The notes under the pieces: generated by a model
What the model was told of the DNA's origin: nothing
The model's input: the letters and a program-made list of their open reading frames with translations, nothing else
Database searches by the model: none
In this document: positions 8,989 through 20,672 of the stretch, piece by piece
How positions within the stretch are numbered: the stretch's first letter is position 1
Layout: the number at the start of each line of letters is the position of its first letter
Position numbers and translations under genes: made by a program
From: Flavobacteriales bacterium
GTDB taxonomy: Bacteria; Bacteroidota; Bacteroidia; Flavobacteriales; Flavobacteriaceae
Direction: 5' to 3'
DNA: 64,000 nt
NCBI GenBank assembly: GCA_027067965.1
Contig: JAMOUV010000032.1
Span: 50,315-114,314, forward strand

Positions 8989-11244
8989 ATGCTTAAAACA
9001 ACGCCATTTCATATCGTATATGCAACCGGTGAAGAACACGAACCAATAGAGTTTTTCTTTGATGCTTTATTGGAAAGCAAAACCTTTGATTTAGGTTTAG
9101 GTTACTTTAGTTCATCCGCAATTAGTGCTTTAAGTGCCGGATTTGCATATTTTATTCATCGAGGTGGCAAAATGAGAATTATCATTAATGATGTTTTGTC
9201 TCAAAAAGATAAAGATGCTATTGAACAAGCAATTAATTCTGAAGTAGAATTTGAAGAAGCTATTTTACAGGATATTAAACAATTATTTAAGACTTTATCA
9301 AAACAAGATGAACATTTTTTTAAATGTCTATCTTATTTAATTTCGAAAGATAGGATTGAATTTTTAGCAACTAAACCAAAAAATGGGAAACGAGGTATTG
9401 CCCATAACAAATATGGCATATTTAAAGACGAAGAAGGAAATAAAGTAGCTTTTAATGGTTCAGCAAATTTCTCAAAAAATGCACTAATTAATAATGTAGA
9501 ATCAATTAGTTGTTATAAATCTTGGACATCAAGCGAAGAAGACAAAAAAAGATTAAGCTATTTTGAAAATCTGTTTAATAAAACGTGGAATGGCAAAGCA
9601 AAAAACTTAGAAGTTATTCCAATAAACAGAGTAAAAACGTATATACAAAATACTTTTGATGTAGATGATATTGAGGAACTTCTAAATGAAGAAGTAAAGT
9701 TAATATCGCAAAATAAAAGATTACCAAAAAGAATAAAAGAAAAGGTAGACAAATTATTTTCTACTAATAAAAAAGAACCTCATTTTCCTATCTTTAATGG
9801 TAAACAAGCTGAACCAAGACAATATCAAAAAGATGCTTATAAAGCTTGGATTAATAATAATTACCTTGGTATTTTTGCAATGGCAACAGGCACAGGTAAA
9901 ACAATAACTTCATTGAATTGCATATTAAATGAATACAAAAAGAATAAATCCTATAATGTTTTAATTTTAGTTCCAACTAGAGCGTTGGTGTCTCAATGGA
10001 TAGAAGAAGCAAAAAAATTTAATTTTAGTAATATTTACACAACTCAAGATAAAAATTGGTTTAATATTTTAAGTGACCTTTTATTCAATCTTATGTTAAA
10101 TAGTGATGAAGATAACAATATTGTATTTATTTCAACATATGCAAGCTTTAATGGAGATAAATTTCAACGCTTAATGCGCAATAAAGGTTGGAATGAGTTT
10201 ATTTTAATAGCTGATGAAGCTCACAATATGGGTTCACCTAGAACCTTAAAAAACTTACCAAACAACATTCTTAAAAGAATAGGTTTATCTGCAACCCCAG
10301 AAAGAGTTTATGATGAAAAAGGCTCAAATAAAATTTATGAATTTTTTAATTCAAAACCACCTTGCTATACTTACTCATACTCAATGTATAAAGCTATCAC
10401 ACAGGAGCCAACAGTTTTAACAAAATATTTTTATTATCCATATTTTACTCATTTAAACGAAAAAGAATTAGTTGAATATAATGAAATTACCAAACAACTA
10501 TATAGAAATTATGATCCAAAAACAGGAGAATTTAATGAATTTGGTAAAAGACTTTTAATAAAACGAAAACGAATTATTAATAAAGCGGAAAATAAAATTG
10601 AAGTATTAAAACAGATTTTTTTAGATGTTCAAAAAAAGGAATCTAATTTAAAATATACTTTTGTTTATGTTCCGGAAGGTAAAGACACTAATTATGATAT
10701 AGAAGACAGATATATTTTGGACAATAATGATAAAAGATTAATTGACAAATATGCAAAAGCTATTAAATCTTTTGGATATTCTACACATAATTTACTAGCA
10801 GACACACCCAATAGAGAAAAAGTTCTTTCTCAATTTGAAAGAGGTTTGATAGATGTGCTTTTGGCAATGAAAATTTTAGATGAAGGTGTCGATATTCCTA
10901 TTACTAGAAATGCAATATTTTGTGCTAGCACAGGGAATCCCAGACAGTATATTCAACGAAGAGGTAGAATATTAAGGAAATATAAAGGCAAACAATATGC
11001 AAATGTTTTTGATATAATTGTTGCCCCGGAGGAACGATATATTAATAATTTAGAGGATCAATTGAAAGAAATGGAAATAAACATTTTTAGAAATGAACTT
11101 CGAAGGGTAGCAAATTTCTTATATGCTGCAGAAAACCGTCATCAAGTATTATCTGGAAAATTAGGGGAATTAGCTGATTATTACAACATAAACATACATC
11201 AATTAATACAAGATAATTTAAATTTAGATAATAAATGTAAATAA
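8989..11244 (+). CDS. PLD-nuclease/superfamily 2 helicase fusion, probable phosphorothioation-linked restriction enzyme
   Basis: This is a 751-residue two-part enzyme. The N-terminal third is phospholipase-D-like, with H139-x-K141 followed by N156-G-S-x-N160, one HKD-type half-site as in several restriction nucleases. A superfamily 2 helicase follows: ATGTGKT at 299-305, DEAH at 409-412, SATP at 434-437 and QRRGR at 656-660. From memory, a family of this architecture is described as the DNA phosphorothioation system restriction enzyme found beside dnd genes. I chose ATG 8989, one base after the upstream stop. An alternative in-frame start at 8926 would overlap the membrane protein by 62 nt and lacks support. 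The role is inferred to be cleavage or unwinding of unmodified DNA. Confidence 0.85.
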   Translation: MLKTTPFHIVYATGEEHEPIEFFFDALLESKTFDLGLGYFSSSAISALSAGFAYFIHRGGKMRIIINDVLSQKDKDAIEQAINSEVEFEEAILQDIKQLFKTLSKQDEHFFKCLSYLISKDRIEFLATKPKNGKRGIAHNKYGIFKDEEGNKVAFNGSANFSKNALINNVESISCYKSWTSSEEDKKRLSYFENLFNKTWNGKAKNLEVIPINRVKTYIQNTFDVDDIEELLNEEVKLISQNKRLPKRIKEKVDKLFSTNKKEPHFPIFNGKQAEPRQYQKDAYKAWINNNYLGIFAMATGTGKTITSLNCILNEYKKNKSYNVLILVPTRALVSQWIEEAKKFNFSNIYTTQDKNWFNILSDLLFNLMLNSDEDNNIVFISTYASFNGDKFQRLMRNKGWNEFILIADEAHNMGSPRTLKNLPNNILKRIGLSATPERVYDEKGSNKIYEFFNSKPPCYTYSYSMYKAITQEPTVLTKYFYYPYFTHLNEKELVEYNEITKQLYRNYDPKTGEFNEFGKRLLIKRKRIINKAENKIEVLKQIFLDVQKKESNLKYTFVYVPEGKDTNYDIEDRYILDNNDKRLIDKYAKAIKSFGYSTHNLLADTPNREKVLSQFERGLIDVLLAMKILDEGVDIPITRNAIFCASTGNPRQYIQRRGRILRKYKGKQYANVFDIIVAPEERYINNLEDQLKEMEINIFRNELRRVANFLYAAENRHQVLSGKLGELADYYNINIHQLIQDNLNLDNKCK

Positions 11245-11252
11245 TTACAACT

Positions 11253-11450
11253 ATGGAAATAGAAGAAAGAATAATTTTAGAAATTGAAAAATCGTTTGAA
11301 GAAATTCAAGAAGAGATTGACAAGGAATTATTAAAAAAAGTAAATAAACTTTTTATTTACAAATCAGTGAAATTGACTGAAGACAAAGAGTTTTCAAATA
11401 GAGATGCTATTAATCAGATAGAAAATAAATTGTATGATATTATAAAATAA
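11253..11450 (+). CDS. Small acidic helical protein of the dnd operon, 65 aa
   Basis: The function is unknown. The protein is highly charged and predicted helical: the first 30 residues are mostly E, I, K and L in a heptad-like rhythm. It has no cysteine or membrane segment. It sits 8 nt after the helicase stop and 7 nt before the zinc-hook SMC start, so it is probably translated as part of the operon. Small proteins in this position have been noted in DNA-modification clusters (from memory). It could be an accessory subunit of the helicase or of the SMC protein. Confidence 0.65.
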   Translation: MEIEERIILEIEKSFEEIQEEIDKELLKKVNKLFIYKSVKLTEDKEFSNRDAINQIENKLYDIIK

Positions 11451-11457
11451 TTGCACT

Positions 11458-13611
11458 ATGATTATTTCAAAAGCTAGAATAAAAAATTTTCAATCATATT
11501 ACGAAATAACTGATTTTAATCTAGAAAAGGGATTAAATTTATTTCTTGGGCCCATTGGTGCTGGTAAATCAAAATTATTTAATGCATTCTATTGGTGTTT
11601 TTACGATGAAATGTATAAAACAGATTATGGTTGGCTTCCAGTTGATTCAAGAAATTTTCTTTCAATTTTTAATAAAAAAGCTCTATTAGAAGCAGATGTA
11701 AATGATATTATTGAAAGTTGTGTTGAATTAACCGTAATTACTGAGGATAAAACATATAGCATTAAAAATCAAATTACAATAAAACGCATTAATTCAGAAG
11801 ATTATACTTCTGAAAAAAATTGGAAAATTTTAAATAATGGACTTATTGTTTCGTTTGATAATGAAGATGGAAACAGAATAAATCTTGAAAATTTAGAAGC
11901 AAAGAATTATATTGATAAAAAAATATTACCCAAACAAATAAGTAAATATATTTGGTTCCAGGGCGAAACTTTAAATGAGTTAATTGATATTAAAAATGGA
12001 ACAACTTTTAAAAATGCCATAAACTACATATCATATATAGAATACTATGAAAACAATATCAAGCTTATTAATGATGTTATAAGAAGAATAGAGAAAGAAT
12101 TAAGAAAAAAACAGAGAAAAAACACTTTAAATGAAAATGAGTTTAATAGACTTTCTCACGAAATTGAAAGATTGGAAAGAGAGATAGAATCAAATCAATA
12201 TCAAATAGATAATAAAAAAATTGAATTAACAAAAATTAAAAAAACTATTAGTGATATTGATAAACGTTTAAATGACATAAATGAATATATTGATTTAAAG
12301 CACAAAAAAGAGAAATTAGAATCCGAACTAAAACATGTATTTGAAAAAATAGAGGAATTAGATAAAAATAAAAGCAACGAATTTTCCAAAAAATGGATTT
12401 TATACGGCACAAATAAATTATTAGAAAAAGGATACAAAAAATTAAATAAATTTCAGAAATGGTATGAAGAAAATCAAAACAATAATCCAACAGGCTTACC
12501 TTATGACATACCTTCACCTGCATATTTAAAAGAAATGTTAGATAAAAAAGAATGTTTTGTTTGTGGTAATAAATTTAACGAAGGCAGTGAACATTATAGA
12601 ATAATTAAAGAAAGATTAGATTATGCTACGGGCAAACTAGAAGAAATTAAAAATAAAAACAAAGAATTGCTTTCTTTAAATAATAAAGTAACAGCTCTTT
12701 TATCGACGAAAAATATTTTATTAAATACAATTAATAATATTGAAGAATATATAAAAACTTTTTTTCAAAAATATAAAGAATTAAATGAAAGGAAAAAAAG
12801 ACTTATTGAAGAATTAAAGAACATAAAAGATGAAATAACAGCTTTACAAGAAAAGCACGGCAATAAAATGACTGATAGCTTTACAAATGAAAAATCTAAA
12901 TATAATTATAATTTAGATGAAAAAGAAAGAATAAACTCTATATTAAAAAATTTAAATAATGAGCAGTTTAGATTAGAAAATGAATTAATGCATAAAAAGA
13001 AAGACCTTAATAATATCCCACAAAATACTAGTAAGGAATATCAAGAAGAAAAAATACTAAAATATTTATTAGCATTAAAAAATATCTATGAAAAAACACG
13101 AGATGAAGAATTTAAAAAACTAATTGATAAAGTTGAAAAAAAGGCAAATGATATTTTATATAAAATAACTAGAGCAAACCCTAATGTTATTACTGGAAAA
13201 ATTGTTATTGATAGAGATACATTTAAAATTAAACTTGTTGATTTGGACGATAATGATAATAGAGACCCTAATACAGGACATACTGTTTTAACAAAAATGT
13301 GCATTATCAATGCAATGGTATTAATTTCAAATGAATACAAAAATAAATCATATTCTTTCATTACCGATGCGCCTACTTCTGATTTAGATGATGGAACAAC
13401 AAAACTTTATTACAAAATAATAAATGATGAATTTGAACAAAGTATTGTATTAACAAAAGATTTGTTCGTTTATAAAAACAATAAAAATGAAATTGATATC
13501 GATTCCTTAAAGCAATTTAATTTTAACAATGTATTTCTTATTAAAAAAGAAGGAGCTAATGAAAATTTAACAGAATCCAATTCTTATAGTAAAATAGAAA
13601 AAATAATATAG
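11458..13611 (+). CDS. Second SMC/Rad50-like ATPase with a zinc hook, Dnd-associated
   Basis: This 717-residue protein has Walker A GPIGAGKS at 31-38, then a long coiled coil. In the middle of the coil lies a CxxC motif (C366 and C369, sequence CFVCG) that matches a Rad50-type zinc hook. A second coiled coil and a C-terminal ATPase lobe follow, with FITDAPTSDLD as Walker B. The expected ABC signature before it is degenerate: the region reads NTGHTVLTKM rather than LSGGE. It resembles DndD in size and N-terminal fold but is clearly a different protein, because DndD has a normal signature and no hook. It is probably the DNA-sensing partner of the helicase-nuclease (inference). Confidence 0.8.
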   Translation: MIISKARIKNFQSYYEITDFNLEKGLNLFLGPIGAGKSKLFNAFYWCFYDEMYKTDYGWLPVDSRNFLSIFNKKALLEADVNDIIESCVELTVITEDKTYSIKNQITIKRINSEDYTSEKNWKILNNGLIVSFDNEDGNRINLENLEAKNYIDKKILPKQISKYIWFQGETLNELIDIKNGTTFKNAINYISYIEYYENNIKLINDVIRRIEKELRKKQRKNTLNENEFNRLSHEIERLEREIESNQYQIDNKKIELTKIKKTISDIDKRLNDINEYIDLKHKKEKLESELKHVFEKIEELDKNKSNEFSKKWILYGTNKLLEKGYKKLNKFQKWYEENQNNNPTGLPYDIPSPAYLKEMLDKKECFVCGNKFNEGSEHYRIIKERLDYATGKLEEIKNKNKELLSLNNKVTALLSTKNILLNTINNIEEYIKTFFQKYKELNERKKRLIEELKNIKDEITALQEKHGNKMTDSFTNEKSKYNYNLDEKERINSILKNLNNEQFRLENELMHKKKDLNNIPQNTSKEYQEEKILKYLLALKNIYEKTRDEEFKKLIDKVEKKANDILYKITRANPNVITGKIVIDRDTFKIKLVDLDDNDNRDPNTGHTVLTKMCIINAMVLISNEYKNKSYSFITDAPTSDLDDGTTKLYYKIINDEFEQSIVLTKDLFVYKNNKNEIDIDSLKQFNFNNVFLIKKEGANENLTESNSYSKIEKII

Positions 13612-13613
13612 AT

Positions 13614-14084
13614 ATGAATAATATACTTGATGAAATATTAGCTTATAGTCCGAAAGTTGAGGCAAAATATAAAGAATCAATCATCGAAAAATTTAGCCAA
13701 AAACAAGTTGAAAAAGGAGGTGATAGTCGTAAATTTTTTAATATGTATTGGCAGCCATTTGCTTGGGCCGCAATGTTGGGTTTTAAAAATGATAGAAGAA
13801 CACCATTATCAGGAAAAACTGATCCCGATATATTTAAATATAGTGTAATTAATAATCAAGCACCGGACATTTTGAGAGCTTTGGTTGTTATGGCTGTTGG
13901 AAAATTAGATGACAATGAAAACATTGAGTTTCAATTAAAAAGACTAAAGAAACCTGATGAAATTGTTAACATTATAAACGAATATGCAAATGGTGGTTTT
14001 GAAATTATAAGTAGAAAACTAAATGAAGACCCTGATTATTTTTATGAACACAACAAATTCATTACGGATTTATTTGAAAATTAA
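13614..14084 (+). CDS. Dnd system-associated protein (dnd_assoc_4-like)
   Basis: This is the 156-residue last gene of the island operon, starting 2 nt after the SMC gene. It contains a stretch of the form F-x-x-A-A-M-L-G-F-K-N-x-R-R-x-P-L, followed by a helix rich in D and L. I recall this motif from the short protein found beside dnd genes and called dnd system-associated protein 4; the recall is not verified here. No enzyme motif is visible. The stop codon lies within a 7-bp perfect hairpin (14081-14096), and the AT-rich composition ends shortly after it. Confidence 0.65.
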   Translation: MNNILDEILAYSPKVEAKYKESIIEKFSQKQVEKGGDSRKFFNMYWQPFAWAAMLGFKNDRRTPLSGKTDPDIFKYSVINNQAPDILRALVVMAVGKLDDNENIEFQLKRLKKPDEIVNIINEYANGGFEIISRKLNEDPDYFYEHNKFITDLFEN

Positions 14085-17505
<3,421 letters not shown>

Positions 17506-17588
17506 ACCATTGTATCATTCCTCTTTCTAGATTAACATATTCAAATTAAAAAATGTAGATAAAATTGAATTTAATAAGCAAACCCTAA

Positions 17589-17605
17589 ATCCGCCTTAGG
17601 CGGAT
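17589..17605. repeat. Short perfect palindrome
   Basis: ATCCGCCT-T-AGGCGGAT: 8-bp arms with a single central base, 84 nt after the beta-galactosidase stop. With no T-run it is not a classical terminator. Confidence 0.7.
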
Positions 17606-17651
17606 AAGCGCGTTGGCCCGGCAAAAATGCGGGCCGGCTGCTGGCTGTGAA

Positions 17652-17741
17652 TGATCCGCCGGGTTAGAAAATCAGCAAAAGTGCTTGTCATTTATTTCCG
17701 AAGGAAATTCGTCTTTTGCTAGATTTTCTCCCGGCGGGTCA
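17652..17741. repeat. Long imperfect inverted repeat (about 29-bp arms)
   Basis: The left arm at 17652-17681 and the right arm at 17713-17741 are complementary except for one substitution and two small indels. They enclose a 31-nt loop that itself contains ATTTCC/GGAAAT. The arms begin TGATCCGCCGGG and end AGCAAAAG. This is far longer than needed for termination and resembles a MITE or REP-type element. No transposase is near. Confidence 0.75.
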
Positions 17742-17777
17742 GAGCGCGAGGAAGCATATTTTTGCCTTGATCTTTTG

Positions 17778-17803
17778 GTTCTTTTGTATCAAGACAAAAG
17801 AAC
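17778..17803. repeat. Perfect 10-bp hairpin
   Basis: GTTCTTTTGT and ACAAAAGAAC flank a 6-nt loop ATCAAG. The pairing extends outward by four bases if one bulged G is allowed. It is the third member of the hairpin cluster in this intergenic region. I recall a similar word from many Bacteroidota intergenic repeats (unverified). Confidence 0.7.
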
Positions 17804-17998
17804 AAAATAAAAAATGATTTAGGAATGTTGCTTCAATATACTAAAAGAAAATTTGTGTAGATAAAAATCAGATAATAATTAAATATCAGGTGATAAATTA
17901 AAAAATAAACACTAAAAAATTAATATATAATAAAAATAATTATTTAATTAAATCATCCCTTTTTAAACTCTTGCCGGGTTGATATCGGGTTTTTTTGC

Positions 17999-18006
17999 TA
18001 ATTTTG
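17999..18006 (+). promoter_or_regulatory. -7 promoter element (TAATTTTG) of the PhoD-like gene
   Basis: It matches TAnnTTTG and lies 59 nt before the ATG at 18066. A TTG at 17971-17973 is a possible -33 element, although the spacing is on the long side. Confidence 0.5.
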
Positions 18007-18065
18007 GTCAACAGGAAAAACAGTGTCGTTTCGGCCCTTCGTCTCCTTATAAATTTTAGTAAGTA

Positions 18066-20672
18066 ATGGGGAAAAATGCTATCAAATACGCCCTTTTCAG
18101 CGGCTTAATACTTGGGGTTTTTATACTCGGCTTTATTGCTTGTTCAAGCCCCGAAGAAGAAAAGATTTTTTCCGAATCTTTTCCCGAAGGGATTACGAGA
18201 ACATGGATAGGGCCGCAATATTGGGCAAACCGCTTACAAGATTGGCAATTGCACAACGGCAGGTTGGAATGTGTGACCGCTCAAGCCAATCGTAACCTTC
18301 ATGTCCTGACCCGGCGGCTTCAAAAAGAGCCCGGAAATTTTGTAATCAGTTTTAAAACGGGTATTCTTTCGCCGGAACTCACGGGCGAGAGAAGGAGTTG
18401 GATAGGTTTGAAAATCGGAGCCAGAGGAAATTTCAATGATTACCGCGACGATGCCATATACGGTAATGGACTTCACGCAGGCATTACCTCCGGCGGAGAG
18501 CTCTTTATCGGGGATTTGCCGGTGAAAGAGGATGCGAATGCCCGGGCCTTGATTCCCTATCTGAAAAAAGCCCTTCAATTGAAATACGAATTGAAATACC
18601 AAAACGGAAAATATACATTGGTATTAAGCGCCATTGACCCGCAAACGGGTGAGGAACTTTCCAAGCTGGAACGAAAGGATGTGCCACATCAACAATTGTA
18701 CGGGGGAATCGCCTTGGTCAGCAGTTTTGAAAATCAACCGAAAAATAATGAAATCAAAAGCGCATGGTTTGACGATTGGACGATGAAAGGCGATAAATTG
18801 GCACCCTATCCCGAACGCGCATTCGGTCCCGTTTTGTTTGCGCAATATACCCTAAGCCGAAAGCGCTTGAAGATGAATGCGCAATTGCCTCCCGTAGGAG
18901 AAAATGACGGAAAAGAAGTGTTTTTTCAAATAAAAACGGGGAATGATAATAATTGGGTAACCGTCCAAAAATCGCCTGTGGATAAAGACGCCCGGACGGC
19001 TGTTTTCCGGATTAACAATTGGGATGACAGCAGGGATATTCCGTACCGGCTGGTCTATTCGCTTTATTCGGGCAACGGAAAGATGAAAGAATATTATTAC
19101 ACGGGTGTGATTCGAAAAAATCCGGTGGACAAAGAAACTTTTGTTTTGGCGGCTTTTACCGGCAATAACGATTTGGGATTTCCCAATACCGAAGTTTTTG
19201 AAGCTGTTAAAAAACTGAATCCCGATATGTTGTTTTTTTCGGGCGATCAGATTTATGAAAGAGTCGGCGGTTTCGGCGTACAGCGTCAACCCGTAGAAAA
19301 GGCCGTTTTGGACTACCTCCGAAAATGGTATATGTACGGCTGGGAGTACGGCGAACTTTTCCGGGACCGTCCGGTTATCAGTATTCCCGATGACCACGAT
19401 GTGTATCACGGTAATATTTGGGGTTGCGAAGGCAAAGCCGCCCCCAAGGACAAACGCGGCTACGAAGCCCAGGATGCAGGGGGCTACAAAATGCCTGCGC
19501 GCTGGGTAAAAATGGTGGAAAGAACCCAAACCGCTCATTTGCCCGATCCCTACGACCCCACACCGGTAAAACAGGGGATAGGTGTTTATTATACTTCTTT
19601 GGATTACGGCGGTTTGAGTTTTGCCATAGTCGAAGACCGTAAATTCAAATCTGCTCCCAAACCGCTATTGCCCGAGGCGAATGTGGTAAACGGATGGGCG
19701 CAAAATCCCGATTGGGATCCGGTAACACAAGCCGATGTGCCCGGCGCCAAACTCTTGGGCGACCGCCAGCTGAAATTTCTCAATCATTGGGCGGAAGATT
19801 GGTCACACGGGGCAAAGATGAAGGTGGTTCTTTCGGCCACCATACTGGAAAATTTGGCCACGCTTCCCGCCGGTGAACGCCAGGACGAGATTGTCCCCAA
19901 ACTCAGAATATTGAAAGAAGGAGAATATCCGCCGAATGATGAACCCGTAGCCGATATGGATTCCAACGGTTGGCCGCAAACCGGAAGGAACAAAGCCGTA
20001 AAAATAATACGCAAAGCTTTTGCCATGCATATTGCCGGAGATCAGCATTTGGCCAGTTTTACCCAATACGGAATTGACAATTGGAGAACGGGTAGTTTTG
20101 CTTTTTGTGTGCCTTCCATTTCCAATATTTGGCCAAGGCGTTGGTACCCGAGAGAAGGCGGTAAAAACCGGAAACCCGGCGCCCCGAAATATACCGGTGA
20201 TTTTACAGATGGTTTCGGCAATAAAATGACTGTTTATGCCGTGGCAAATCCGGTATATACGGGTAAAGAACCTTCAAAACTCTACGATCGTTCAACCGGT
20301 TACGGAGTAGTGGTATTTGATAAAAACACGAGGGAAATCACTTCTCATTGCTATCCCCGTTATGCCGATCCGGCTTCTCCCGCGGTCGAAGAATATCCGG
20401 GGTGGCCCGTGACAATTAGTCAATTCGACAATTATAAACGCAAACCCTACGGGTGGTTACCCGCGCTTAAATCGGATATAAAAGAGCCGGTGGTGAAAGT
20501 TTATAATGAACAAACCGGTGAACTGGTTTATGCCGTCAGGATAAAAGGAAGTGATTTTAGCCCTCTCGTGTTTGAACCGGGGGTTTACCGCGTCGAAATA
20601 GGAGATGACGAAAGGGGCGGATACAAAACATACAACGGACTTAGACCGGGGAAGAGAGAAAATTCCAATTAA
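18066..20672 (+). CDS. PhoD-like phosphoesterase lipoprotein
   Basis: This is an 868-residue lipoprotein: the signal peptide ends in the lipobox LGFIA-C26. Residues 30-270 form a beta-rich domain without a motif I can name, resembling a LamG/DUF1080-type jelly roll. From about residue 360 the PhoD metallophosphatase core appears: FSGDQIYE with D394, DDHD at 442-445, and a later AGDQH. PhoD enzymes are Ca/Fe-dependent phosphodi- or monoesterases, here on the periplasmic or outer surface. The ATG at 18066 gives an ideal lipoprotein signal. The gene stands alone between two repeat-rich intergenic regions. The substrate cannot be told, since members range from alkaline phosphatase to phospholipase D-like activity. 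Confidence 0.88.
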   Translation: MGKNAIKYALFSGLILGVFILGFIACSSPEEEKIFSESFPEGITRTWIGPQYWANRLQDWQLHNGRLECVTAQANRNLHVLTRRLQKEPGNFVISFKTGILSPELTGERRSWIGLKIGARGNFNDYRDDAIYGNGLHAGITSGGELFIGDLPVKEDANARALIPYLKKALQLKYELKYQNGKYTLVLSAIDPQTGEELSKLERKDVPHQQLYGGIALVSSFENQPKNNEIKSAWFDDWTMKGDKLAPYPERAFGPVLFAQYTLSRKRLKMNAQLPPVGENDGKEVFFQIKTGNDNNWVTVQKSPVDKDARTAVFRINNWDDSRDIPYRLVYSLYSGNGKMKEYYYTGVIRKNPVDKETFVLAAFTGNNDLGFPNTEVFEAVKKLNPDMLFFSGDQIYERVGGFGVQRQPVEKAVLDYLRKWYMYGWEYGELFRDRPVISIPDDHDVYHGNIWGCEGKAAPKDKRGYEAQDAGGYKMPARWVKMVERTQTAHLPDPYDPTPVKQGIGVYYTSLDYGGLSFAIVEDRKFKSAPKPLLPEANVVNGWAQNPDWDPVTQADVPGAKLLGDRQLKFLNHWAEDWSHGAKMKVVLSATILENLATLPAGERQDEIVPKLRILKEGEYPPNDEPVADMDSNGWPQTGRNKAVKIIRKAFAMHIAGDQHLASFTQYGIDNWRTGSFAFCVPSISNIWPRRWYPREGGKNRKPGAPKYTGDFTDGFGNKMTVYAVANPVYTGKEPSKLYDRSTGYGVVVFDKNTREITSHCYPRYADPASPAVEEYPGWPVTISQFDNYKRKPYGWLPALKSDIKEPVVKVYNEQTGELVYAVRIKGSDFSPLVFEPGVYRVEIGDDERGGYKTYNGLRPGKRENSN

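Larger units (their letters stand above)
17506..18065. other. Long intergenic region rich in hairpins
   Basis: No gene is supported in these 560 nt. The first half holds four inverted repeats (see the separate repeat entries and 17615-17635, where GGCCCG and CGGGCC flank an A-rich loop). The second half (17810-17990) is very AT-rich. The promoter of the PhoD-like gene is near the right end. Confidence 0.6.

Noticed and set aside
6025..13361. Several long minus-strand frames inside the AT-rich island
   Set aside because: They mirror the AT-rich coding strand (runs of F, I, L, S), have no motif or promoter and lie wholly inside confidently assigned genes.
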